A stretch of 29,444 nucleotides of DNA from IMG/VR virus record IMGVR_UViG_3300027631_000096, positions 1 through 29,444 of that record, one strand, 5' to 3'. This stretch comes from a virus. This document shows, in pieces, positions 22,201 to 29,444 of this stretch (within the stretch, counting starts at the first letter, position 1; each line of letters opens with the position of its first letter). Made by a program: the position numbers and the translations under genes. Below the pieces are notes generated by a model. It was not told where the DNA came from and searched no databases. It saw only the letters and a list, made by a program, of their open reading frames with translations.

Positions 22201-23703
22201 TCTATACAGTTACAAAAAATAATAGATCTGGATCTGGATTATGAAGGAAAAGCATCTAAACAAAAATATGATGATGCTATAGCTAAAAACGCATTGTCTG
22301 TTAAGAATGGAGATACTTCTGCTGCTGAAAGTGCTAAAAATAAAATAGACATTCAGAATACTTATGATAATGAAATAAAAACAATAAACGAAAAAACAAA
22401 ACAAAAAACTGCTCAATTGCAAGTTGATGATTTGAATTTTACTATTGATATTGCTAATAAAAAACTGCAATTAACAAAAGATGTAGAGCAATCTAAGTTA
22501 GAAGTATCTTCTACAACTGAAAAATTAATCGCTGATGATGCTGTAAAAAATGAGAAATACACAGTAAAAGAAAGAGAAGCTGCCTTCCAAAAATGGTTAG
22601 ACATAGAAAAGAAAAAGTTAGCATTAACTAAAGTACTTGAAACTGCTAAAAATACAGATGCCAAAGGTAATATAGTAAATCTGCAAACTCAGGAGTTGAT
22701 AAATGCCGAGTATGAAAAAGGACTTGCTATATTAAATAATACTAAGACAGTTTTTGAAAATATAAATGAAGAAACCAAATCTTGGCTGAAGCAGTTTTCA
22801 GATAAAAGTTTAGATGACTCTTTAGGGCAACTTGGTTTACAAAGTGCTAAGATATTTTTAAAAATGAATGGAGAATCGCAAAGTGCATTTATGAAGATGT
22901 ATGATGCGGCAGCTCCTGGTTTTGATAAGTTTAAAGTTGCTTTTAATGCGATTGCAGAAGCATCTCAAGGAATGTTTAATAAAATGGCTGAAATGAGTCA
23001 GGCACATTATGCAAGTGATTATGCAAGACTTGAAGCTCAAAAAGAAACATCATTAAAATTTGCTGGAGATAGTGCTGTCGCTAAAGAAAAGATTGAAAAG
23101 GAATATGCCGCAAAGAAAAAACAAATAGATAAACAGAAATTTGAATCTGACAAAAAAATATCTATGGTTAATATAGTTATAGATACTGCTCAAGGAGTTA
23201 TGGCTACAATAGGTAAAACAGGATTTTTCGGAAGTCCATTAGCTATGCTTGTTGCTGCTATGGGAGCAATGGAGTTAGCAATGGTAGCTTCTCAACAATT
23301 TCCAGCTTATGCAAAAGGTACAGATAACCACAGAGGTGGTATGATGCTTGTGAATGATGGAGCAGGAAATAACTTCCAAGAAAAAATTGTATTGCCAAGT
23401 GGTAAAGTAATTAGACCTCAAGGAAGAAACGTACTTATGAACGCTCCTAAAGGGACAAAGGTATTAAATCACGAACAACAATTGTTTGAAATGTTACAAA
23501 GTAATAATATATCAATGTCCTCTCCACAATATCAGGGAATGACTCCTGATGAAATGGATGAAATTTTAGGCAAACATTTTGGTAATATTAAAACACAAAA
23601 CACTATCTTTGACAAGAATGGATTTCAATCTTATGTTAAAAATGGTAATAGCATCACAAGAAGTAATAGTAATCGTTCTCAAGCAATTGGTATAAGCGTA
23701 TAA
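19267..23703 (+). CDS. Tape measure protein (TP901 / PhageMin_Tail type)
   Basis: 1478 aa. It sets tail length; at about 0.15 nm per residue the tail would be roughly 220 nm. Residues 1-210 are coiled coil. About 240-520 form the tape-measure core, with ILGLGAAYEQLGITSTVAST and AVGQVIKKLLTDVP characteristic of the TP901 domain. Hydrophobic segments lie near 565-590 (AVFSIPFSAIQAGLISWAAW), 722-740 (GALAVVIGVAVMALISFV) and 1312-1345 (LAMLVAAMGAMELAMVASQQ) and could cross the host inner membrane during DNA entry. Between them are long charged coiled coils (750-1270). The C-terminus (GGMMLVNDGAGNNFQEKIVL) is the conserved tip-binding end. No lytic or peptidase domain is seen. Confidence 0.93.
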   Translation: MANEIDLIIGKVAFTQITDMITKLGELDTKIKASAEVALGLDNALKGIKSTAGLDKNIELNKALNTQIKELAANYSKVSSALNSQLLTQQKILESNTRMANSTAALVLKQEAAIERKSAKETAAINKKIQEEEKGNKAIQVANEKRLKEEERVQKAILTAAEKRIKEETLAEDLKNKKAALAAKLRADVEKSFARDTANTLRRLNEETAARMQGNATSQIGMFSRMRQGLSSLMQLFGVYSAMMLAHRAIMGTIRFEKKLSDDVAQLAIYLGNSTKNASELVETLSKIKTRTSLEDLIGLGSIIAKKGVAQEEIGGIVKSLDDLFLVLGEGLGSKEEATASIVKLISIFNTDGKITAERVTDMGKSLTYLTTSGVATGEYLIDFAERLGAVRSITGQSKEEILGLGAAYEQLGITSTVASTAVGQVIKKLLTDVPKYAKQAGINVNEFRYLLETNSTEAFVRYAEGLGRITKNHEQLSIEVAKANFQGQRLSAVVIETATQYELVREKVTGATNAVLLNAKEIADSSLKQKTFAATLENVSKEFQLILASERVTNFFNSLAVSILGLTRAVFSIPFSAIQAGLISWAAWKTIVNIELIKSAALVTYNNLLVARQIVLTTAANLGIGTQTFLQKNNNAALAEKILISQEAIAVENLKIATLTTEIAVLEADTLANQQNALVNAEAILVKRGQVVASEAIVAANVAVVTSTEATTAAVSATPWGALAVVIGVAVMALISFVNKEDDAIIKAKELLDLKDKAGGEMDKLKSRRDKDQKDKEARISNDNVLESKQKGYSKKQQEAALKEEKDNRDISIAGNISYWGNIKNNSKNALDNLKEDRAKDAANLKNLNEQQEKSLKTGSAANVARMKASAEREINKREEERKKKEIILSQQYTKALDFETEAVKKRDANVKIAPNADTGVNPPKAIKRERANVTFDEVKSEYDYKKAVIDTEVQILNSVDKEKMSFEDRLKNREQLSIQLQKIIDLDLDYEGKASKQKYDDAIAKNALSVKNGDTSAAESAKNKIDIQNTYDNEIKTINEKTKQKTAQLQVDDLNFTIDIANKKLQLTKDVEQSKLEVSSTTEKLIADDAVKNEKYTVKEREAAFQKWLDIEKKKLALTKVLETAKNTDAKGNIVNLQTQELINAEYEKGLAILNNTKTVFENINEETKSWLKQFSDKSLDDSLGQLGLQSAKIFLKMNGESQSAFMKMYDAAAPGFDKFKVAFNAIAEASQGMFNKMAEMSQAHYASDYARLEAQKETSLKFAGDSAVAKEKIEKEYAAKKKQIDKQKFESDKKISMVNIVIDTAQGVMATIGKTGFFGSPLAMLVAAMGAMELAMVASQQFPAYAKGTDNHRGGMMLVNDGAGNNFQEKIVLPSGKVIRPQGRNVLMNAPKGTKVLNHEQQLFEMLQSNNISMSSPQYQGMTPDEMDEILGKHFGNIKTQNTIFDKNGFQSYVKNGNSITRSNSNRSQAIGISV

Positions 23704-23705
23704 TT

Positions 23706-26700
23706 ATGGCAGGAGAGACTTTTCAATTAAGATTTAGAAATAACGAATATTTAACCGTAAGCATTGATGAACCTATCAACTTTGCTACGGTTGATTTTCA
23801 ATTAAGCCAAAAAGAAAAAGGATATGGTCGTGATGTGTCTTTCAATGGAGGTGAAACACAATTTGAGTTTGTTAAATATCGCAACCATTATTTAGATAAA
23901 TTATTAACATACAACAATACTTATGGTTTTGAGTCTATTGTAGAATTAATCATAACTTGTGGCACTGTAACAACTATAATTGGAGAATTAGATTTTGCAA
24001 CAGCTATTACAGACGATTTAGAGTACTTTAAATGCAAAGTTATTCAGCAGTCAAGTAAACAGATAGTAAAGCGAAGAAAGTCTGTTAAAGTTGATTTATT
24101 AAGCGATAAAGATATAGATGGAAACTTTCTTGCTCCATTAATTCCTGAAAATACATTATTATTAAGTAAACCTATTTATGAAGTTAGTAAATGGGAACAA
24201 ACTATACCTCAAACAGGAGGAGCTTGGGTATATTGGACACAATACGCTGGAAATCCAGCGACACATATTATAAAATATATAAACCATTCTAATAATTTAG
24301 TTTTACACGGATTAGAAAATGCACTTGTTCCTAACAATGGTAGTACTTATAATATAAATGGTGTTAATATTCTGACAGCAGCTACTGATTTAAAAAATAT
24401 AGTAATAACTATTCCAGCTTCTTATTATAAAGCAAAAATAATAACTCTTGGTTATAATCTAAATGTTGCATATACTTTTAGCATTCAATATGGTAGTGAT
24501 TCAGTTGGATGGACTAATTATAACTTCAAAACAAAGAATTTTACATTAGCAAATGAAGATTTTACTTATAATGAAGATTTTACATATAATATACCTTCAT
24601 TATTAAACGGTCAAACTATAAGAATATTTCATAAATATGATTTCTCATATATATATAGTGCAAGTAATAGTTATTATGGATATGTAGAATTAACTACTGG
24701 AATACAAACTATAAAAATTGAAGCTGAAACATCTACTTTTAATTCCATAGCTCCATCACTTAGATTAGTTGATGTAATGAGTCAAGTAGTTAAATCTATT
24801 TCAGGATTAAATATATCAGCTCCAAGATTTAATTTAGGTGGTGAGTTTTACGATAATAGATTGTTTAATGGTAATTCATTAAGGGCAATATCTAACAAAC
24901 CTTTTTATGTTTCATTGGAAGATTTAGAAAAATCACTTGTTGAATTAAATGTAGATTGGGAAATAAATGCTAATGGAGATATATTCTTTGGAATTGAAGA
25001 TGATTTTTATGTAGATATTCCAAGTGGGGAATTTACAAACACTCAATTTTCATCTTTTAACAAGTCTTTTAATCCAAGATTTTCTATAAATGAATTTAAT
25101 TACGGATATAAAAACTTTCAGTCACTAAAGGAGAATGAAGAGCCTAACTCTGCTGATGTTATTCACGGAGAATCTAAATGGGTTTTAGGTAATAAAATGG
25201 TTGAGAACAAAAAAGATATTTCTATTGAATGGATAAGAGATTCATTTTTAATTGAAACAAATAGAAGAAAGGCTTTAACTGAAAAAGTAAATGAAGGAAC
25301 TGCATCTCAAGATGATGATAAATTATTTGCAATAGATACTTATACAACACCTACTGATGTTACTATTTCTCAAAAATATTTATTATTGCATACTTATGAT
25401 TCTACATTATCATTATTATCTTTAGTAAATGATGGTTCTATTAATTTCCTAATTACTGGAATAAATGATGGAACTGTATTTGTAATAACATCAACTCATA
25501 ACGCAAATACTTACAGAGTATATGATGTTTCAAGTTCTACTCTAAGACTTCAAAAAGTTTCGGGTAGTGTAACTCCAACTTCTTCAACAGGAGGAATACC
25601 CGAAGATACATATTTCAATTATACATTAATTAAATCTGAAATTCCATATACAAATTACACAAATAGTGGATTTACAAATACATCTAATTTAATAGCAAGT
25701 GATAAATATTCAAATTTAAGATATTCAATAAGAAGAAATATCGATAAGTATTGGAAAAAATATATAGCTACTTGTAATTTGTATCATAAAACTCAAGGAC
25801 TTTCTTCTACTTGGTATAAAAATAATACTGATTTCTCATCTACTTATAGTGGATTAACTTTAACTGAAAAAGAAGTTATAGATACTTATGCTGTAAATCC
25901 TATTTTAACTCCATTTTTATATAATGATGTTGTATTTTCAAATGTAGAATTTAGCGACTTCATAGCGTTACAAAGTGCTATTAGAACAAATAGAGGTTAT
26001 ATTAAAACTAAAGATAATAATGGAAATATTTTAAAGTTATATCCAACTGTAATGAAATATGATAATTTATCTAAAGAGTTAAATGTAAAAGGAGAAGAAA
26101 AATACAGTCCAACAACATTAGTTCAAATCGCTCCAGTTTTAACTACAAAATCAGCATTAAATATAACAGGAACAACTGCAACTTCAGGAGGATATATTAA
26201 AACAAATGGAGGTTCAGGTATTACAAGTAAAGGTATAGTTTGGAGTTTAGCTACTAATCCTACAATTGCTCTTACTACTAAAACAAATGATGGTATTGGA
26301 AGTGTAGATTATAAAAGTTATATAACTGGATTATACCCCTCAAGAAAGTATTATGTTAAATCATACGCTACAAATGTAATAGGAACATCTTATGGAAATG
26401 AAATAAATTTTATAGCAGATTATAATCAAATTTTAATAGGTTCTCAAGTTTGGTCAGATTCAAATTTAAACGTATCTACTTATAGGAATGGAGATATAAT
26501 ACCACAAGTCACAGACCAAACAGCTTGGAACAATTTAACTACTGGAGCTTGGTGCTATTATTTAAATGATACTGGAGCTGAAATTTACTATGGAAAACTT
26601 TATAATTGGTATGCTGTAAATGATTCAAGAGGTTTAGCTCCTATTGGATGGCATATTCCTTCTGCAACTGAATTTGATATATTATCTACATCTTTAGGAG

Positions 26701-27014
26701 GTGATACAGTATCAGGAGGTAAATTAAAATCAGAAGTAATTAATCCTGACCCTGCTTTATTTTCAGGATATGGTATGTGGAGTTTACCAAACACAGGAGC
26801 TACAAATAGTTCTAAGTTTAATGGATTTGCTGGAGGACAAAGAACCACAACTTCTTTTTCAGGAGAATCTTACAATGCTTATTTTTGGACAACTACTTCA
26901 ACAACAAGTTCAACATCAACATTAAAATCGTTATCATATAATAATGATGATTTATCACAATCTACTTTAGCAAATAATAAAATAGGCTGTTCAGTAAGAT
27001 TAATAAAAGATTAA
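23706..27014 (+). CDS. Large tail-tip protein with FN3-like and FISUMP (C-type-lectin-like) C-terminal domains
   Basis: 1102 aa, 2 bp after the tape measure. The N-terminal 130 residues (ETFQLRFRNNEYLTVSIDEP, FAISQKEKGYG-like repeats) resemble distal tail proteins of Bacteroidetes phages. About 130-805 is a beta-rich region (baseplate hub-like, with DVMSQVVKSISGLN and LEKSLVELNVDWEINANGDI). About 808-903 is a fibronectin-III-like domain (ITGTTATSGGYIKTNGGSGI, YKSYITGLYPSRKYYVKSYA). About 904-1102 is the Fibrobacter-succinogenes-paralogue domain (TIGR02145): VWSDSNLNVSTYRNGDIIP, YNWYAVNDSRGLAPIGWHIP, GATNSSKFNGFAGG, FWTTTST and the end GCSVRLIKD. This fold is C-type-lectin-like and is likely to bind the host surface. 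Confidence 0.82.
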   Translation: MAGETFQLRFRNNEYLTVSIDEPINFATVDFQLSQKEKGYGRDVSFNGGETQFEFVKYRNHYLDKLLTYNNTYGFESIVELIITCGTVTTIIGELDFATAITDDLEYFKCKVIQQSSKQIVKRRKSVKVDLLSDKDIDGNFLAPLIPENTLLLSKPIYEVSKWEQTIPQTGGAWVYWTQYAGNPATHIIKYINHSNNLVLHGLENALVPNNGSTYNINGVNILTAATDLKNIVITIPASYYKAKIITLGYNLNVAYTFSIQYGSDSVGWTNYNFKTKNFTLANEDFTYNEDFTYNIPSLLNGQTIRIFHKYDFSYIYSASNSYYGYVELTTGIQTIKIEAETSTFNSIAPSLRLVDVMSQVVKSISGLNISAPRFNLGGEFYDNRLFNGNSLRAISNKPFYVSLEDLEKSLVELNVDWEINANGDIFFGIEDDFYVDIPSGEFTNTQFSSFNKSFNPRFSINEFNYGYKNFQSLKENEEPNSADVIHGESKWVLGNKMVENKKDISIEWIRDSFLIETNRRKALTEKVNEGTASQDDDKLFAIDTYTTPTDVTISQKYLLLHTYDSTLSLLSLVNDGSINFLITGINDGTVFVITSTHNANTYRVYDVSSSTLRLQKVSGSVTPTSSTGGIPEDTYFNYTLIKSEIPYTNYTNSGFTNTSNLIASDKYSNLRYSIRRNIDKYWKKYIATCNLYHKTQGLSSTWYKNNTDFSSTYSGLTLTEKEVIDTYAVNPILTPFLYNDVVFSNVEFSDFIALQSAIRTNRGYIKTKDNNGNILKLYPTVMKYDNLSKELNVKGEEKYSPTTLVQIAPVLTTKSALNITGTTATSGGYIKTNGGSGITSKGIVWSLATNPTIALTTKTNDGIGSVDYKSYITGLYPSRKYYVKSYATNVIGTSYGNEINFIADYNQILIGSQVWSDSNLNVSTYRNGDIIPQVTDQTAWNNLTTGAWCYYLNDTGAEIYYGKLYNWYAVNDSRGLAPIGWHIPSATEFDILSTSLGGDTVSGGKLKSEVINPDPALFSGYGMWSLPNTGATNSSKFNGFAGGQRTTTSFSGESYNAYFWTTTSTTSSTSTLKSLSYNNDDLSQSTLANNKIGCSVRLIKD

Positions 27015-27016
27015 AT

Positions 27017-27727
27017 ATGAGTGCAATAAATTTATACACGACAAAAACACAAGCTCTTTACTTTAAAGATAGCCAAAGAAATAGTTTTTATGAGTTTGGA
27101 GGGATACAACTTATTCCAGCACAGACTTATACACAATTATTTAATTATTCATATACTATTACTAAGGTAGAATCTTTTAAAGTTAGTGATGGAAGTTTAT
27201 TAAATGACTTAACAGCTTATATTACGATTGATACTGTGTCAAGTGTCAAATATATAAGTATAGATTTAAATAATTCATTTCCATATGATTACGCTAATAA
27301 TTTAATTTATTTAAGATTTACTTATAGTGGAAGTAGTTATTTATATAGTAATCCATTTTATTATACTTCATTAGATGAAGATAGAACTACTAAATTTACT
27401 TATAGTAATAACTCAACTTATGATGATTTATCAATAGGATTAAAAGTTTGGTTTAGACAAAAATCAAGACAATCTGAATTGACTACATATTATGAATCAT
27501 CAACTAAAAATACAGTTACTCAAGCTATAAAAACACATAATTTAGAGATGTATGAATCAGAGTTTATGAGCATAGAAGATTTAATTATGACTGCTGAAAT
27601 ATTAGAGAGTCCATATTTATATATTGGAAACAAAAGATATAGTTTATTTGAAGCAGTTAAAATACCCGAATTAACACAGCAAGAGAACTTTGGTAAAATA
27701 AAATTAACTTTAGCACCAAACAATTAA
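27017..27727 (+). CDS. Tail-tip/baseplate-associated protein, function unknown (236 aa)
   Basis: Beta-rich, with repeated strand-like stretches (NSFYEFGGIQLIPAQTYTQL, VSSVKYISIDLNNSFPYDYA, LIYLRFTYSGSSYLYSNPFY) in the first 140 residues and an alpha/beta end. No enzyme motif is seen. It follows the large tail-tip protein by 2 bp, so it is part of the same transcription unit. Probably a structural tail-tip component. Confidence 0.6.
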   Translation: MSAINLYTTKTQALYFKDSQRNSFYEFGGIQLIPAQTYTQLFNYSYTITKVESFKVSDGSLLNDLTAYITIDTVSSVKYISIDLNNSFPYDYANNLIYLRFTYSGSSYLYSNPFYYTSLDEDRTTKFTYSNNSTYDDLSIGLKVWFRQKSRQSELTTYYESSTKNTVTQAIKTHNLEMYESEFMSIEDLIMTAEILESPYLYIGNKRYSLFEAVKIPELTQQENFGKIKLTLAPNN

Positions 27728-27742
27728 TACGTCAAAATTTCG

Positions 27743-27750
27743 TAACTTTA
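27743..27750 (+). promoter_or_regulatory. Possible -7 box TAACTTTA
   Basis: It differs from the TAACTTTG boxes by the last base, with the same TTCG 5' context, 8 bp before ATG 27759. It could be a weak promoter or a degenerate copy of the motif. Confidence 0.35.
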
Positions 27751-27758
27751 CAAAAAAA

Positions 27759-27893
27759 ATGGCAAAGGCAAAAGAGGAGTCTAAAAAAGAAGAAATAAAA
27801 GTAAGAAGAAAAGGCATTCATAGTAAAACAAAGATGTCATCTTTAAAGAGTTCAAAGAATTATACTAAGAAAAATGTAGGTCAGGGTAAATAA
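27759..27893 (+). CDS. Small highly basic protein (44 aa)
   Basis: ATG 27759 to TAA 27893. The product is rich in Lys/Ser (MAKAKEESKKEEIKVRRKGI, HSKTKMSSLKSSKNYTKKN, ending GQGK). The second half, RRKGIHSKTKMSSLK...GQG, follows a pattern I recall as common in Bacteroidetes phages and mobile elements, always unnamed. The extreme positive charge suggests DNA/RNA contact or a packaged basic peptide. It is placed between tail genes and the homing endonuclease. Confidence 0.65.
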   Translation: MAKAKEESKKEEIKVRRKGIHSKTKMSSLKSSKNYTKKNVGQGK

Positions 27894-27910
27894 TATCATA
27901 TAAGTTTTAG

Positions 27911-27918
27911 TATATTTG
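27911..27918 (+). promoter_or_regulatory. -7 box TATATTTG before the homing endonuclease
   Basis: A TAnnTTTG match 20 bp before ATG 27939, giving the inserted endonuclease its own promoter. No -33 TTTG is present. Confidence 0.5.
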
Positions 27919-27938
27919 TGTTATAAAATTTATAAATT

Positions 27939-28616
27939 ATGATTGTTTATAGAGCTACTAATAAAATTAACGGTAAATGTTATATTGGATATACTACTAA
28001 ATCTATTGATGAAAGAATAAAAGAGCATATATATAGATCAAAAAGTAAAAACGACAAGTCTTATTTTTATTTATTTAAAAAATCTTTAAGAAAATATGGA
28101 ATTGATAGTTTTAAATGGGATGTATTAGAAAATTGCGAATCTAAGCAGGATTGTTGTTTAAAAGAAATATATTATATAAAAAAATATAACACAATATCTC
28201 CAAATGGTTATAATTTAACAGAAGGAGGCAATGGAGGAGTACAATCAGAACAAACTAAATTAAAAATATCAAATACTGTAAAAGAATATTGGAAAAATAA
28301 TAAAAATTCTCATCATTGGAAAAATAGCAGTTCTGAAGATAGAAGCGAATGGGCTAAAAAAAGTTGGTTAATTAAAAAAGAAAACGGATATATAAAACCT
28401 TCTTATTTTCATAGCGAAGAATCAAAACTTAAAATTAGTATTACAAAAAACAATAAGAATAGAATAAAATGGTTTAATAATTTAACTAATGAAGTATTAG
28501 AATTATCAATAACCGAAATGGCAAATAAAACAAAACTAAGTGTTGGAACTTTTAGCCATCTATATAAAAAAAGAACTAAAATCACTAAATGTGGTTGGAG
28601 ATTATTTGAACAATAA
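27939..28616 (+). CDS. Free-standing GIY-YIG homing endonuclease
   Basis: 225 aa. N-terminal GIY-YIG nuclease: MIVYRATNKINGKCYIGYTT, with the expected Tyr pair, Arg27 and KEH in DERIKEHIYR, and later LKEIYYIKKYNT plus GYNLTEGGNGG (the usual metal Glu side). Residues about 103-125 (SEQTKLKISNTVKEYWKN) and 148-160 (SEESKLKISITKNN) are NUMOD3-type DNA-binding repeats. The C-terminus (LELSITEMANKTKLSVGTFS) is a NUMOD1-like helix-turn-helix. Its expected action is to cut a homologous phage lacking it so that the gene spreads. No intron edges are visible, so it is free-standing between two tail genes. Confidence 0.9.
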   Translation: MIVYRATNKINGKCYIGYTTKSIDERIKEHIYRSKSKNDKSYFYLFKKSLRKYGIDSFKWDVLENCESKQDCCLKEIYYIKKYNTISPNGYNLTEGGNGGVQSEQTKLKISNTVKEYWKNNKNSHHWKNSSSEDRSEWAKKSWLIKKENGYIKPSYFHSEESKLKISITKNNKNRIKWFNNLTNEVLELSITEMANKTKLSVGTFSHLYKKRTKITKCGWRLFEQ

Positions 28617-28631
28617 AAAATAAATTTAATA

Positions 28632-28970
28632 ATGGCAGATTTTCCAAATATAGAGCATTATAAAGGCGATACGTTTAAGCAAATACCTATGGTATATAAA
28701 CTTAATGGATTACCACAAGATTTAACTGGAGCTATTATTCGTATGCAGTTAAGAAAAGAAAAAGATGGTGTTTCTTATTTAGAATTAACATCTGTTGGAA
28801 ATGCAGGTATAACCATTACAAATGCTGCAACAGGTTCTTTTAAGATTAACACACAAGTTATTAATATCCAAGCTGGTAACTATGTCTATGATATGGAATT
28901 TAATATTGGTGGAGAGATTGAAACATTAATCAAAGGAGATTTTATTATAACTAATGATGTAACAAGGTAA
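28632..28970 (+). CDS. Small tail/baseplate protein, BppU N-terminal-like (112 aa)
   Basis: A compact beta protein (ADFPNIEHYKGDTFKQIPMV, LTGAIIRMQLRKEKDG, SFKINTQVINIQAGNYVYDM, ETLIKGDFIITNDVTR). The layout, beginning with G-D-T-F and ending in a short G.(I/V)(I/V)(T) strand, resembles the N-terminal domain of baseplate upper proteins that hold receptor-binding fibres. It directly precedes, and shares a TAATG junction with, the fibre gene. The homology is judged by eye only. Confidence 0.55.
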   Translation: MADFPNIEHYKGDTFKQIPMVYKLNGLPQDLTGAIIRMQLRKEKDGVSYLELTSVGNAGITITNAATGSFKINTQVINIQAGNYVYDMEFNIGGEIETLIKGDFIITNDVTR

Positions 28971-29444
28971 TGGCAGATATAATAGACATAAATGTATTTC
29001 AAAGTGTAAACTCAGTAAGTTTTGAAGTTGAGCCTATTACTAATATTGTTAATATTAATAAAATAACTGGTGGTGGAGGAGGTGGTAGTGGTTCACAAGA
29101 TTTACAATCAGTTACTGATATAGGGGCAACTACAAGTAAAAATATTACTGCCAACGCATTTATTAAAATAGGTGCAACAGGAACAAATTTGTTATTAGAT
29201 AATGGAAATACTATTCCAACTACATCTATTGTAAGTACTACAAATTTATCTCCATCTCAAACTGCTACTAACTTTACAATTAATAGTGATACAGGTACTG
29301 ATGCTACTATTCCATTAGGAAATGGCACATTGGCAGGAGCTACTTTAAATGATTATACAACTTCTGAAAAAGCATTAGTAGCTTCTATTCCAAATATTAA
29401 TACTGATGCAGTTGATAGAGAAACTGTTAAATTATCTGAAAATA
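28970..29444 (+). CDS. Tail fibre protein, 5' part only
   Basis: The first 158 codons of a gene cut by the right edge. An N-terminal anchor (ADIIDINVFQSVNSVSFEVE) is followed by a glycine linker (GGGGGGSGS, residues 34-42), then a Thr/Asn-rich fibre shaft (DLQSVTDIGATTSKNITANA, TIPLGNGTLAGATLNDYTTS). The segment LQSVTDIG.TTS.NI is usual in Bacteroidetes phage fibres. The receptor-binding end lies outside the window. Confidence 0.7.
   Translation, partial: MADIIDINVFQSVNSVSFEVEPITNIVNINKITGGGGGGSGSQDLQSVTDIGATTSKNITANAFIKIGATGTNLLLDNGNTIPTTSIVSTTNLSPSQTATNFTINSDTGTDATIPLGNGTLAGATLNDYTTSEKALVASIPNINTDAVDRETVKLSEN

Noticed and set aside
23706-27014. Diversity-generating retroelement
   Set aside because: The target-type fold is present, but no reverse transcriptase gene and no second copy of the 3' end of this gene were seen in the window.

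Overview
The window is a block of a tailed-phage (or prophage) genome from a host in the Bacteroidetes, most likely a Flavobacterium-like bacterium. The DNA is very AT-rich, Shine-Dalgarno signals are weak, and promoters carry the Bacteroidetes -7 box TAnnTTTG. The head-tail gene order and a 1478-residue tape measure protein point to a long-tailed siphovirus. No integrase, lysis gene, replicase or tRNA is visible, so phage and prophage cannot be told apart here.

Layout. Positions 1-3800 hold a leftward early operon of small genes chained by ATGA and TAATG overlaps. It includes a YqaJ-type exonuclease, a helix-turn-helix protein, a NUMOD1-like protein and two paralogues sharing an identical 45-bp 5' end. 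It runs off the left edge and is driven from a divergent control region at 3.84-4.10 kb. Positions 4117-4873 hold a short rightward unit with a MazG-like protein, and 4958-5629 a second small leftward operon. Positions 5640-6430 are non-coding and unusually structured: 12 tandem heptamers, a 31-bp direct repeat, and three dyads centred exactly 18 bp apart. This is a good candidate for a replication origin or operator array. Positions 6429-8595 hold an accessory cassette: a membrane micropeptide, an amidoligase, a class II glutamine amidotransferase and a second membrane micropeptide. Positions 8596-9211 are non-coding, with a terminator and a GC-rich island. From 9212 rightward lies the morphogenesis cluster: terminase small and large subunits, portal, scaffold candidate, major capsid protein, connector and tail completion candidates, tail tube, chaperone candidate, tape measure, a large tail-tip protein ending in an FN3-like and a FISUMP (C-type-lectin-like) domain, further tail proteins, an inserted GIY-YIG homing endonuclease, and a truncated fibre.

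The most notable signals are regulatory and accessory. A 43-bp promoter/leader occurs in three copies, before both leftward operons and before the amidoligase cassette, suggesting one regulon. A promoter-proximal repeat carrying a C9...G9/10 hairpin occurs twice, at 3.95 and 9.04 kb, in front of the two rightward units. The amidoligase/amidotransferase pair lies between these two repeats, bracketed by membrane micropeptides, and probably makes an amide or isopeptide modification of unknown target. Late genes are divided by intrinsic terminators placed next to TAACTTTG-type promoters that lack a recognisable -33 box.
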